Positions 46,830 through 56,128 of a stretch of 64,000 bases of DNA are shown here, piece after piece (position 1 is the first letter of the stretch; every line of letters begins with the position of its first letter). Source of the stretch: an uncultured Saprospiraceae bacterium (GTDB lineage: Bacteria; Bacteroidota; Bacteroidia; Chitinophagales; Saprospiraceae). The translations under genes were made by a program, and so were the position numbers. A model generated the notes under the pieces. That model was given only the letters and a program-made list of their open reading frames with translations, made no database searches and was not told where the DNA came from. The stretch spans positions 1-64,000 of the forward strand of contig CALFDU010000021.1 of the NCBI GenBank assembly GCA_937950315.1, given 5' to 3'.

Positions 46830-49652
46830 ATGAATAAGATTGTATTAATCCTCCTTCTCTCTTTGTTTAGTTTTACGATCTTTTCCCAATCAAACATAAC
46901 TATTAAGGGTTCAGTTTCTGATACTCTTGGTAACCCACTTATCCAAGCTACTGTTCTATTACTGGAAAGACAAGACTCAACAATGGTTGACTATACTAGA
47001 TGTGAGATGGATGGCAGTTTTAAATTTAAAGATGTCAGCAAAGGTGATTATGTAGTGAAATCGACCTATGTGGGTTTTCTTCCACTTATGATTGGAGCCA
47101 ATACCATGTCTGGCGAGGATTTGGACTTAGGTCAAATCAAAATGACTGAGTTGGCCGAAGAATTGATGACTGTAGTTATCAAAGCCGCAAAGGCCCCTAT
47201 TGTAATGAGGGGAGATACCATTGAATATGATGCATCAACTTTCAAAGTCCCGGAAGGATCTACGGTCGAAGATTTACTCCGTCGATTGCCTGGGATTGAA
47301 ATAGAACAAGATGGATCCATATCCGCAGATGGAAAAGATGTTAATAAAGTAACCGTTGATGGTAAATCATTTTTTGGTTCTGATCCCAAAGCTGCTACCA
47401 AAAATTTGCCTGCGGAAGGAATATCAAAGGTTCAAGTTTTCGATACAGAAACATCTGAAGAAGAAGTTACAGGAATTAAATCTGCGGATTCTGACAAAAC
47501 AATGAACCTTGAATTGAAGGAAGAATTTAAAAAAGGTGGATTTGGTAAAGTCATTGCCGCTGCTGGAACACAAAATCGAACAGCCTTAAATGGACCCCGA
47601 GCAGAGTTAAAGGGAAACTTTAATAAGTTTAATGATAAGATACAATTTAGTATAGTCGGGGTAGGAAATAATACCGGACGTAATGGATTGTCATGGGATG
47701 ATTATCGTGATTTTATGGGGTCTCAAGCTTTTAATTTTGGCGATGATCTAGAATTTGGTTTTGGTGGAGGAGGACGTGGTTACTTCACTTTTGGTGGGGG
47801 AGATAGCGGAATTGAATCTAGTATACAATCATTGTTTTTTAATGGTGGAAACTCAGGCGGAATTCCCTTAAACTATAATGCAGGAGCTAGCTTTAACTAT
47901 GAGCATAAAAAAACAAAGTTTAGTTCTGTATATTACTATAACCAGCAAGGACTTGTCAAAGAAACCCAAATGGATCAATCTAGGTTCTATGATGATTTTA
48001 CCTCTGTAGAACAAGGACTTGAAACCAATGACTCAAATTTTCAAGGTCATAGGATGGAGTTATCATTTGAGCAAGAGATTGATACTTTACATTCCTTTAA
48101 AGTTACTGCCAATGGCGCATTTATTGACCAGACTGTAGGACAAGTAGAATCTGCCAATTTGTTTAGAAATAATGTTCTTAATAGCCAATCTTCTTTCGAT
48201 AATCAGTCAGACAAAGAAGGTTATCTAGGTAATGCAACTTTTCTTTTTAGAAAAAAGTTTAAGAAGAAAGGAAGAAGAGCTGGAATTAATTTCTCGTATT
48301 TAAAATCCGAGTTAGATACTGACGAAAACCAAGTATCGGATAGCTATTTTGTAGCAAACGATAGTACTGCAATTTTTAACTATTTGAATGAAGACATGGC
48401 TACCAAGGATTTGTTTAAGGCCAATGCAGTGTATGTAGAACCACTTGGTAAAAAATTCTTTTGGCAGAGTTTCTATAATTATAGTAACAGGCAGGAAACT
48501 GGTGATCGAATTGTCCTTGAGTCAGAAGAATTAGATGGTTTCCTTTCTCGAAATTTTAACAATACAATTTTATTAAATAGAGTAGGTTCATCTTTGAGAT
48601 ACTCTCACGATGGTTATAACTTGACGGCTGGTTTGGCTCACCAAAATTATGACTTGCAAGGGGATTTTGTGTCAGAAAACGCGTTACTTAAAGGTGTTGT
48701 GGACAAGCAGTTCGACAATTGGTTGCCATATTTCAATGTTGATATTTCCCCGCAAAGGAATACTTATTTGTCAGCAGGATATACAAGACAAGCTGTAGAA
48801 CCAAATATTGCTGATTTACAGCCGATTGTTGATACGAGGAATCCATTTTATATACGAGAAGGCAATTTAAATTTGACACCTGAGCTTTCAAATATATATT
48901 CTATAAGCGGTAATCATAATTGGCCTTTAGAAGCAATCAGAGTTTCTTTGAACTTGAGTTATTCAGAATATGATTCGCAATTTTCTACAGAAGAAACTGT
49001 CGATGAAAATTTGGTTACATTTCTAAGACCAATAAATGTTGAAGGGGGAGAAGAAAGAAGTGTTTGGAGTAGTTTTAGTTTTCCTATTATTAAGAACAAA
49101 CTTACTGTGAGAACAAATTTTAGTTACGACTTAGGTAAAAGACCATCTCTTGTTAATAAAGTAGAAAATATTACAACTCGTCAAACTTATAATCCTTCGA
49201 TAAGGGTAAGCTATACGCCGAGTACAGAGTTCTCAATAAACGGAAGTGCAAGATTGCGGATTACAGATACAGAATATGATATTAATGTATCTCAAAATCA
49301 AAGAATTATCAATAACAACTATTCTTTGACCATGAACTCCAAACTATTCGCTAAGATATATAGCAATGCTTCCTTTAGTTATAATGTGAATGTCAATGAA
49401 CGTTTTAATTTTGAAGAAAATGTGCCTTTATTAAATGCATCATTGTACAGGCATTTTCTCCCTGATAATAAATTAGAAGTAAGAGTCTCGGTGTATGATT
49501 TGTTAGGTCGTAGCCAAAATATTTCTCAAAGCACTTTTGGTAACTCAGTATTTTTTTCCACCTCTGATGTGATCGGACGATATTTTATGCTGTCATTGAG
49601 TTATAATATTCGAGGGATGAAGGGTGGAATTGAAAAAAGTAGATGGTGGTAA
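46830..49652 (+). CDS. TonB-receptor-like outer membrane beta-barrel protein
   Basis: The 940-residue protein has a signal peptide ending in FSQS and a carboxypeptidase-regulatory-like beta domain (residues about 22-100). A plug-like region follows, with DTIEYDASTFKVPEGSTVEDLLRRLPG and DGKSFFGSDP, and then a long beta-barrel of the OMP_b-brl type. A Gly-rich loop (FGGGGRGYFTFGGGDSG) sits near residue 315. It is followed after 11 bp by a GLPGLI-family gene, a pairing seen often in Bacteroidota. The transported substrate is not known; energy dependence on TonB is inferred from the plug. Confidence 0.88.
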   Translation: MNKIVLILLLSLFSFTIFSQSNITIKGSVSDTLGNPLIQATVLLLERQDSTMVDYTRCEMDGSFKFKDVSKGDYVVKSTYVGFLPLMIGANTMSGEDLDLGQIKMTELAEELMTVVIKAAKAPIVMRGDTIEYDASTFKVPEGSTVEDLLRRLPGIEIEQDGSISADGKDVNKVTVDGKSFFGSDPKAATKNLPAEGISKVQVFDTETSEEEVTGIKSADSDKTMNLELKEEFKKGGFGKVIAAAGTQNRTALNGPRAELKGNFNKFNDKIQFSIVGVGNNTGRNGLSWDDYRDFMGSQAFNFGDDLEFGFGGGGRGYFTFGGGDSGIESSIQSLFFNGGNSGGIPLNYNAGASFNYEHKKTKFSSVYYYNQQGLVKETQMDQSRFYDDFTSVEQGLETNDSNFQGHRMELSFEQEIDTLHSFKVTANGAFIDQTVGQVESANLFRNNVLNSQSSFDNQSDKEGYLGNATFLFRKKFKKKGRRAGINFSYLKSELDTDENQVSDSYFVANDSTAIFNYLNEDMATKDLFKANAVYVEPLGKKFFWQSFYNYSNRQETGDRIVLESEELDGFLSRNFNNTILLNRVGSSLRYSHDGYNLTAGLAHQNYDLQGDFVSENALLKGVVDKQFDNWLPYFNVDISPQRNTYLSAGYTRQAVEPNIADLQPIVDTRNPFYIREGNLNLTPELSNIYSISGNHNWPLEAIRVSLNLSYSEYDSQFSTEETVDENLVTFLRPINVEGGEERSVWSSFSFPIIKNKLTVRTNFSYDLGKRPSLVNKVENITTRQTYNPSIRVSYTPSTEFSINGSARLRITDTEYDINVSQNQRIINNNYSLTMNSKLFAKIYSNASFSYNVNVNERFNFEENVPLLNASLYRHFLPDNKLEVRVSVYDLLGRSQNISQSTFGNSVFFSTSDVIGRYFMLSLSYNIRGMKGGIEKSRWW

Positions 49653-49663
49653 AATTTTGTAAA

Positions 49664-50407
49664 ATGAAAAAATTTCTAGTAGCAATAATATTTTTAAGTA
49701 TCAGCCTATCAACATTTGCGCAAAGCTTAAATGGTGTAATCGTATACAATCGAAAGGTCAATTACGTGTCGATTATGACTAGGCTTCCGTTTTTGACTTC
49801 GGAAGAAATAGATCGAGTCAAACTCACCTGGGGTAATAATTCTGATAATAAGGGAACTAATTATGTTTATTTTTTTAATGAAGCACAATCTCTTTATACG
49901 CAGAGTGAAGAAGAAAATGAAGGAGGCTATTCCTGGTCTGAAGAAAAGTATGTTTTGCAAAGAGATCATAAAAAGAAGACAGTTAATGACTGGAGGGAGG
50001 TCTTGGGTAAACGTTATTTGGTTGAAGATGATTTGCCTAAGTATAAATGGAAAATATTGAATGAGATTAAGGAGATTGAGGGTTATCTCTGTATGAAAGC
50101 TGAAACCTATGATCCTGTAAAAGATCAAACCATTCATGCTTGGTTTTCAGATGGAATTATATTTTCTGGCGGACCTGAAGGTTTTGCTGGGTTGCCAGGG
50201 ATGATTTTAGAACTAAACATCAATGATGGAGACGTGGTTGTTACCGCAACCGATATAAAATTGACGCCTGATAAAGTTGACATTCCTTTACCTAAAAAGA
50301 TGAAAGGAAAGTCAATAGATATTCAGGGATTTGATAGTATCATAAGTATGTTTATTGCTGAATCGATAGCTGCCGAACGAAACCCTTACTGGAGAATTAG
50401 ATATTAA
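49664..50407 (+). CDS. GLPGLI-family secreted protein
   Basis: I start at the ATG at 49664, which gives the signal peptide MKKFLVAIIFLSISLSTFAQS; seven upstream in-frame codons overlap the end of the barrel gene. The 247-residue protein contains the family motif as FAGLPGMILELN near residue 180. The family name comes from this block. Members sit beside TonB-receptor-like barrels and their function is unknown. The neighbour relation here suggests they work together in uptake or sensing of one compound. Confidence 0.88.
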   Translation: MKKFLVAIIFLSISLSTFAQSLNGVIVYNRKVNYVSIMTRLPFLTSEEIDRVKLTWGNNSDNKGTNYVYFFNEAQSLYTQSEEENEGGYSWSEEKYVLQRDHKKKTVNDWREVLGKRYLVEDDLPKYKWKILNEIKEIEGYLCMKAETYDPVKDQTIHAWFSDGIIFSGGPEGFAGLPGMILELNINDGDVVVTATDIKLTPDKVDIPLPKKMKGKSIDIQGFDSIISMFIAESIAAERNPYWRIRY

Positions 50408-50444
50408 ATATGGAATTAAGAATGGTTTTCAATACCTTAAGGGA

Positions 50445-51422
50445 ATGAAAAATCGTAGAGCTTTTATAAAAACTGCAAGCATTTTTGGTATTGCAATGCC
50501 CTTGGCCTCATGTCACTCAAATTCAAATACCAACAATCAAAAATCGCAGGAAGGTGTTAAGCCAATTATTATATCTACTTGGGAACATGGTTTGGATGCA
50601 AATAAAGTAGGATTCGAAATTTTGAAAAATGGCGGTTCGGCAATCGACGCTGTTGAGAAAGGAGTTGTAGTTGTAGAAAACGATCCCACCAATCAGACTG
50701 TAGGAATTGGCGGATTTCCTGATAGAGATGGTAATGTAACGCTGGATGCATGCATTATGAAAGGTGACGGAGGTTGCGGTTCTGTGGCATTTCTACAAGA
50801 AATAAAAAATCCAATTTCAGTAGCCAGAAAAGTCATGGAAGAAACTCCACATATTATGCTGGTTGGATCTGGAGCAAAGAAATTTGCTTTAGAGCAAGGA
50901 TTCAAAACAGAAAATTTATTGACAGAGCAGACCAAGAAAGACTATCTAGAATGGTTAGAAACGGAGAACTACAGTCCTGAGATTAATATTGAAAATCATG
51001 ATACAATTAGCACATTGGCGCTTGACGCAAATGGTAAAATTGCAGGTGCGTGTACAACAAGTGGAGCAGCTTGGAAAATGCATGGAAGAGTAGGAGATAG
51101 TCCATTGATAGGAGCAGGTTTATTTGTAGATGAAGAAGCTGGAGCTGCAGCTGCTACAGGACTAGGCGAGGCGGTAATCCGGACTGCGGGAAGTGCTATG
51201 GTTGTTGAGGCAATGAGAAATGGGTTAAGTCCTTATGATGCATGTAAAGAAGTGGTAGATAGAATTAGAAAAAAACATGCAACGTTGAAAGATTTGCAAG
51301 TTGGATTTGTTGCATTAGATATGAAAGGGAATTATGGCGCATACAGTATCCATCCTGGTTTTAATTACGCAATTGGAACTATCAATGGTCATACTCTTTT
51401 TGATGCCAAATCAATGTTCTAA
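50445..51422 (+). CDS. Asparaginase-like Ntn hydrolase (N4-(beta-GlcNAc)-L-asparaginase type)
   Basis: The 325-residue product has a twin-arginine-like signal (NRRAFIKTASIFGIAMPLASC) ending in a possible lipobox. The precursor should self-cleave before the catalytic Thr in NHDTISTLALD near residue 185, giving alpha and beta chains. GSAIDAVEKGVVVVENDP and GDSPLIGAGLFVDEEAGAAAATGLGE are family blocks. Relatives split the sugar-asparagine link of N-glycans or cleave isoaspartyl bonds; which one applies is not certain. It lies 37 bp after the GLPGLI gene and may be in its operon. Confidence 0.87.
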   Translation: MKNRRAFIKTASIFGIAMPLASCHSNSNTNNQKSQEGVKPIIISTWEHGLDANKVGFEILKNGGSAIDAVEKGVVVVENDPTNQTVGIGGFPDRDGNVTLDACIMKGDGGCGSVAFLQEIKNPISVARKVMEETPHIMLVGSGAKKFALEQGFKTENLLTEQTKKDYLEWLETENYSPEINIENHDTISTLALDANGKIAGACTTSGAAWKMHGRVGDSPLIGAGLFVDEEAGAAAATGLGEAVIRTAGSAMVVEAMRNGLSPYDACKEVVDRIRKKHATLKDLQVGFVALDMKGNYGAYSIHPGFNYAIGTINGHTLFDAKSMF

Positions 51423-51429
51423 AAAGAAT

Positions 51430-51461
51430 AAAAGAGAGACAACTTTCGTCGACTCTCTTTT
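51430..51461. terminator. Probable terminator after asparaginase-like gene
   Basis: AAAAGAGAG and CTCTCTTTT form a 9-bp stem around a 14-base loop, 8 bp after the stop codon. The long loop and AT-rich stem make it weaker than the others in the window. Confidence 0.5.
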
Positions 51462-51510
51462 AAAGGGGTTGGAATTGATCTTCTATAATGGAAGTGGAAC
51501 TTGTTCTTTA

Positions 51511-51876
51511 CTAGTTTACAGTTAAATTCATAAATTGTGGGGTGTCCACTCCTTCGAGAATAAAGCCAACTTTGTAGTCTCCTTTTTCAAATTGAGATAA
51601 ACCAAGACTTACTTCGTCAGATCCAATTGGTACCATCATTTCGAGCTCTCCGTCGTTTTTATAAATTTGTACCATTGTTACTGGATTTTCGAGAATGAAA
51701 TCCATCATTTTATTGGCAGTATTATATGAAGAGAATAAAATATAATTTCTTTCTGAGTCGACTTCTATAGTAGCTTCTACATCTGCATGCTTGAATAGTT
51801 CGGTAGGACCGCTTGTCGCAAATATGCTTGAAGAAATTCCGAATAATGTAATTAAAACAAATACTATATTTTTCAT
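51511..51876 (-). CDS. Small secreted protein, unknown function
   Basis: The 121-residue product has a clear signal peptide (MKNIVFVLITLFGISSSIFA) and a mature part of about 100 residues with alternating beta strands (VTMVQIYKNDGELEMMVPIG, GDYKVGFILEG). The strand order resembles the small beta-sandwich of T9SS sorting tails but lacks the PNP start motif. I do not recognise the family. It is convergent with the asparaginase-like gene. Confidence 0.65.
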   Translation of the reverse strand: MKNIVFVLITLFGISSSIFATSGPTELFKHADVEATIEVDSERNYILFSSYNTANKMMDFILENPVTMVQIYKNDGELEMMVPIGSDEVSLGLSQFEKGDYKVGFILEGVDTPQFMNLTVN

Positions 51877-52213
51877 GTGTTTGATTATTAAGTCTTTTGT
51901 TAGGTATGCTATAAAGACATATTGGGAGTATGTGTACCCTGATTGACCATAGTTACATCAGGTATACAAAATGATTACAACAGCACTACGGATTGAATTT
52001 TTCCTTCGATTTATGATAATCAGTTGACATATTCTGTAAGAGAATGTATTACTTACCTCGGCGCATGTGATTGTTGTAGATTTCCCTTAGGATAGATGGT
52101 TTCTGTATTCCTTGTTTGTAAGAAGCCCTTTAAAATCAATGAGTTATATATATAGATATCTAAACTTTGGTTACCTTCGTTGCACAAATAATAGATTCAT
52201 TACAAAAAAGAAT
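51877..52213. other. 337-bp intergenic region with inverted repeats
   Basis: No gene is seen between the small secreted protein and the DEAD-box helicase. The region has an imperfect dyad: CCTGAT at 51938-51943 facing ATCAGG at 51957-51962, with partly matching TGTGTAC and GTATACA flanks. A smaller dyad, GTAAG at 52036-52040 and CTTAC at 52052-52056, also lies here. The helicase promoter may be near TACCTTCG at about 52172, a variant -7 element. Confidence 0.4.
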
Positions 52214-53563
52214 ATGACCTTTAAGGAGTTAGGATTGAATGAGAAGTTGCTGGAAGGCCTATCATATATGGGTTTTGAAGAAGCTACTCCGATTCAGGAG
52301 CAAGCTATTCCCAAAATCATCGAGGGCAAAGACTTGTTGGCGTGTGCACAAACTGGGACAGGAAAAACGGCCGCATTTATTTTGCCAGTATTAAATCAAT
52401 TGACTGGGAAAAGTGGAGATAAAATTAAAGCGTTGGTTGTGTGTCCTACAAGAGAGTTGGCGCTTCAAATTGAGAGACAAATTCAAGCATTTTCCTACTT
52501 TGTTGATCTTGCTTCCATCGCTGTTTATGGAGGTGGAGATGGTCATGATTTTGAAACACAAAAAAGGGCACTTTCAAAGGGAACAGAAATTATCGTAGCA
52601 ACTCCTGGTAAATTGATATCACACCTAAATATGGGTTATGTTGATTTTTCGGAATTAGAATACTTTATTCTTGATGAAGCAGATAGAATGTTAGACATGG
52701 GATTCTATGATGATATTCAACAAATTGCAAGTCATGTAAAAAATAAGAAGCAAACATTACTTTTCAGCGCAACGATGCCACCTAAAATTAGAAAGCTTTC
52801 TGAAAGTATTTTGATCGATCCGGATTCTATAAGTATTGCAATATCTAAGCCGGCAAAAGGAGTCTTGCAAGCAGCTTATTTAACGTATGACAGGCAAAAA
52901 GCTCCTTTGATCAGAGGCTTGATTGCTGAAAAACCAGCCTATGAAAGTATCATCATTTTCACTTCTACCAAGAAGAAAGTAGGAGAGATAGTAAGGGCAT
53001 TACAAGGAAATGGATACAAAGTACAGGCTGTTTCTTCTGACCTCGTACAAAAAGATAGAGAAGATGCACTTAAAAGATTCCGATCAAAGGAAACGCGTGT
53101 CATTGTGGCAACCGATGTATTGAGTCGAGGTATCGATATCAAAGGCATTAACTTGGTTATTAATTATGATGTTCCTGGTGATGCTGAAGATTATATTCAT
53201 AGAATCGGCCGTACAGCAAGAGCAGATAGCACTGGTGTTGCTTTGACTCTTGTTAATGAAGAAGATATGTACAAGTTTCACCGAATCGAACAATTGATTG
53301 AGTCGGAAGTAAACAAAGCTCCTTTGCCACCAAAGTTGGGAGAAGGACCAAAGTGGGATCCTAAACCATCATATGGCGGTGGCGGAAGAGGAAGAGGTAA
53401 AGGTGGTGGTAGAGGCAACAACAGAGGAAGGAGTTCGTCTAATAAAGGAAAATCTCGTTCTGGAGGAAGCCGAGGGAAAGGCGGAAGTAGTAGAGGTGGT
53501 AGAAACTCAACTAACAAATCTAAAGGAGGACCTTCAAACAACTCAGGTCGCAACAAACGCTAA
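52214..53563 (+). CDS. DEAD-box RNA helicase with Gly/Arg-rich tail
   Basis: I start at the ATG at 52214 (MTFKELGLNEKLLEGLSYMGF), which gives the usual Q-motif position; the 34 upstream codons are not helicase-like. The 449-residue protein has the motifs ACAQTGTGKTAAF, PTRELALQ, DEADRMLD, SATMP and HRIGRTAR. The last 70 residues are a low-complexity tail rich in Gly, Arg, Lys and Ser (RGRGKGGGRGNNRGR), which probably binds RNA. The class matches RhlE-type helicases that act in ribosome assembly or RNA decay, especially in the cold. Confidence 0.93.
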   Translation: MTFKELGLNEKLLEGLSYMGFEEATPIQEQAIPKIIEGKDLLACAQTGTGKTAAFILPVLNQLTGKSGDKIKALVVCPTRELALQIERQIQAFSYFVDLASIAVYGGGDGHDFETQKRALSKGTEIIVATPGKLISHLNMGYVDFSELEYFILDEADRMLDMGFYDDIQQIASHVKNKKQTLLFSATMPPKIRKLSESILIDPDSISIAISKPAKGVLQAAYLTYDRQKAPLIRGLIAEKPAYESIIIFTSTKKKVGEIVRALQGNGYKVQAVSSDLVQKDREDALKRFRSKETRVIVATDVLSRGIDIKGINLVINYDVPGDAEDYIHRIGRTARADSTGVALTLVNEEDMYKFHRIEQLIESEVNKAPLPPKLGEGPKWDPKPSYGGGGRGRGKGGGRGNNRGRSSSNKGKSRSGGSRGKGGSSRGGRNSTNKSKGGPSNNSGRNKR

Positions 53564-53593
53564 AATACAATACAGTAATTTTAATTTTCGTAG

Positions 53594-54064
53594 ATGGCTA
53601 AGTATCGCTTATTGACAAACCAAGAGTTGGTTGAGATGAAAACAGAATTTATCAACTATCTCGTAGTTAATGGGATAGCCGCTGATGACTGGAAAAAGAT
53701 GTTGGCCAATGAACCTGACAAGGCCAAAGAAATTGTAGATCTTTTTAGTGATGTTGTTTTTGAAAAGATTTTAAGGAAAGTGAACTTTGTACTGCGTCAA
53801 GGGAAAAAGGAAATTGTCGCTTTCCATTGTATGGAGAAAACAATTGAAATGTGCGGACTGGTGGCAGGTCCGGATATTAAAGTGGATTTTACAGATAATG
53901 AAACCATTGCAAAATTAATTGCCAATCCGATCAAAGGATTAGAAACAGTTCATGGTGAAAAAGAATATTCAAAGGTTCGCGAACTTGAAATATTCGAATT
54001 GACTCAACAGGGAGGAATGATTTCAGATGGCAACGTCTTCAATGCCTTGAAATCAATTCTTTGA
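53594..54064 (+). CDS. DUF6495-like conserved protein
   Basis: The 156-residue cytoplasmic protein begins MAKYRLLTNQELVEMKTEFINYLVVNGI. It resembles a Bacteroidota family I recall as DUF6495; the family name is from memory. It has no known motif, signal peptide or membrane helix. The N-terminal half is helical and the second half has beta strands around FVLRQGKKEIVAFHCMEK. It follows the helicase after 30 bp, possibly on the same transcript. It overlaps the convergent TonB receptor gene by 12 bp. Confidence 0.68.
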   Translation: MAKYRLLTNQELVEMKTEFINYLVVNGIAADDWKKMLANEPDKAKEIVDLFSDVVFEKILRKVNFVLRQGKKEIVAFHCMEKTIEMCGLVAGPDIKVDFTDNETIAKLIANPIKGLETVHGEKEYSKVRELEIFELTQQGGMISDGNVFNALKSIL

Positions 54065-56128
54065 TTTGTATTCAAACTTATAACGCACACTTATAAAATA
54101 ACTTCTGCCTCTTCCCACCAATTGATTGTTGATATTTGTGTCTAGAGCATGATTGGCACCGGGGTCAATTTGATTAATATCTGCATACACCACATTCATA
54201 ATATTTCGGACTCCAACATTCAGGTTTATTCTATCATTAAACAAACTTGAAAAGAATGTGACATCAATAAATTGATAACCTTGGGTAATGTTTTGTTTCA
54301 ATTCATCATTTTCAATGAAATATCGAGGAACATCTCCTAGGAGCCTGTGAGTGAATACACCACCAAAATTCATGTTCTTTGGTTCGAATCGAAAGTTAAG
54401 TGTATTATCAATTACTTGATTGAAACTAGGAGATTCTCGTATTTCTGAAATATTATTATACCAATAACTTAATCCAAAGTTGTTGGATAATGAAAATGCT
54501 TTGTACTGAAGATTTACATCTGTTGAAATTCCATGTACAGAGAAATTGTTTAGGTTCAAATATTGAAATTTGAGTTGTTCAAATTCACCTAAAATGATCT
54601 TGTTAGTAATGTTTGTTTTGTAAGCTTTTACAACTCCTGAAAAATTTATTTTTTCAAAGGTAGGTTCATAAGATATACTAAGATTAAAGTCATTGGTCAA
54701 CTCTGGAAGCAATTCCTGATTTCCAATAACAAAGTGATTGACATCAATAAAATTGATATACAATTCCTTTAAGCTTGGACTTCTAAAACCTCTAGAGTAT
54801 CCTCCTCGTAGTCTCCAATCGTCACTTATTTTATGTTGTACTTGGATAGAAGGAGAAAATTGTGAGCCATAAATGCTATGTCGCGTGATTCTTGTTCCTG
54901 CTGAAGCTGTGGTGTTTTTTAGACTATATTTAGCATCTAGAAATATGCCATACTCTAGGCTTTTGACCTTACTCGAGTCTTGTTGACTTAGATCAATAAC
55001 TCTATCTCCAGATACATGCTCCTGATTTATTTGAATTCCGGCTAAAAGACTTAAGTTATTAATTGGACTAAATGATGCACTGGCTTTACCAAAGTATGCT
55101 CGGAATAAGGATTCGTCAAAATTTGTGAAGTCACCATTGAATTCATTGGTTTCAAATTCAAATCGCTCCTGTTGAAGAGTTCGTTGAAAATTATTAACTG
55201 CAATGGTTGTATTAAGACTTACATTGTTTAGAGCTCCTTCGTACACTAGACTATAATCACTTCTGTTGGTGTGATAAAATTCATCAAATGAATAAGGACG
55301 GAAAGTAGGACGTCTTAATTCTCCAAAACTTGATACTTCTTCATCCATGAAAGAATATTTGAAACTTATAGAGTTTATGTCGTCAATAAAATATCGAGTG
55401 TGCGCGAATGCATTTATTCGTTCTTTCGGATTCCATGGATAAACCTTTCTTCTGATGTTAGATTCTTCATTGATAGCCACCGTTTCATAGATTCTCAATG
55501 AATCAGTTTCAAAAGGATTATCTAGCAAGTAACTACCTCCAAAATTGAACATGAAATCATTAATTTTTACTCCGGTATTGATCGAATAATTCTGAACAGT
55601 AGGTTGTTCGAAAACAGAATTGATATCAATAGTTAGAGGACTCAATTGAGATTTCTTACTTATTAAATTGATAACACCACCAGCAGCATTGTTTCCATAA
55701 ATGATGGATTGAGGGCCTTCAATTATTTCTATTTGCTCAATATTAATCATTGATATTTGAGAAAGATCCAATGCACCGTCTTGTCTTCCAATAACCGGGA
55801 CACCATCGATAAGTATTGCAATGTTATCAGATCCGATTCCTCTCATTTTTGCAGAAGTTCCAAGGATAGGGTCGTAGTTGATTCTTATGCTTGAAAGTTG
55901 GGTAAGTACCTGATCTAATTGGGTGAATCCTTTTCTCTCTATTTCTTCTTTCTTTATAACCTTAACTAAATGTACTGAGTTCTTTACTTCTGTCAGATTG
56001 TGTTGAGAAGTAATAACAACATCTTCAATATTGATACTATAAGCGAAAGTGTCAATCTCTGATTGTTGTGCACCCAACTTAATAACTGTAATTAGAATGC
56101 TAATGAATATTATATATATCTGCTTCAC
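54053..56128 (-). CDS. TonB-dependent receptor, probable heme or iron uptake
   Basis: The 691-residue receptor has a signal peptide, a plug with NIAILIDGVPVIGRQDGALDLSQI and EIIEGPQSIIYGNNAAGGVINLISKK, and a 22-strand-type barrel ending in RSYFISVRYKF. The barrel motif GFRSPSLKELY, followed by NQELLPELTNDF, matches the heme/colicin receptor group (HmuR- and BtuB-like). Its start overlaps the AraC regulator gene by 4 bp, and a HmuY-like gene lies on the other side. Heme as substrate is therefore the best guess, though vitamin B12 or a siderophore cannot be ruled out. Confidence 0.88.
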   Translation of the reverse strand: MKQIYIIFISILITVIKLGAQQSEIDTFAYSINIEDVVITSQHNLTEVKNSVHLVKVIKKEEIERKGFTQLDQVLTQLSSIRINYDPILGTSAKMRGIGSDNIAILIDGVPVIGRQDGALDLSQISMINIEQIEIIEGPQSIIYGNNAAGGVINLISKKSQLSPLTIDINSVFEQPTVQNYSINTGVKINDFMFNFGGSYLLDNPFETDSLRIYETVAINEESNIRRKVYPWNPKERINAFAHTRYFIDDINSISFKYSFMDEEVSSFGELRRPTFRPYSFDEFYHTNRSDYSLVYEGALNNVSLNTTIAVNNFQRTLQQERFEFETNEFNGDFTNFDESLFRAYFGKASASFSPINNLSLLAGIQINQEHVSGDRVIDLSQQDSSKVKSLEYGIFLDAKYSLKNTTASAGTRITRHSIYGSQFSPSIQVQHKISDDWRLRGGYSRGFRSPSLKELYINFIDVNHFVIGNQELLPELTNDFNLSISYEPTFEKINFSGVVKAYKTNITNKIILGEFEQLKFQYLNLNNFSVHGISTDVNLQYKAFSLSNNFGLSYWYNNISEIRESPSFNQVIDNTLNFRFEPKNMNFGGVFTHRLLGDVPRYFIENDELKQNITQGYQFIDVTFFSSLFNDRINLNVGVRNIMNVVYADINQIDPGANHALDTNINNQLVGRGRSYFISVRYKFEYKSKN

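Noticed and set aside
53278-53556. Proline/leucine-rich 92-residue minus-strand frame
   Set aside because: It is the reverse complement of the Gly/Arg-rich helicase tail, which explains its composition.
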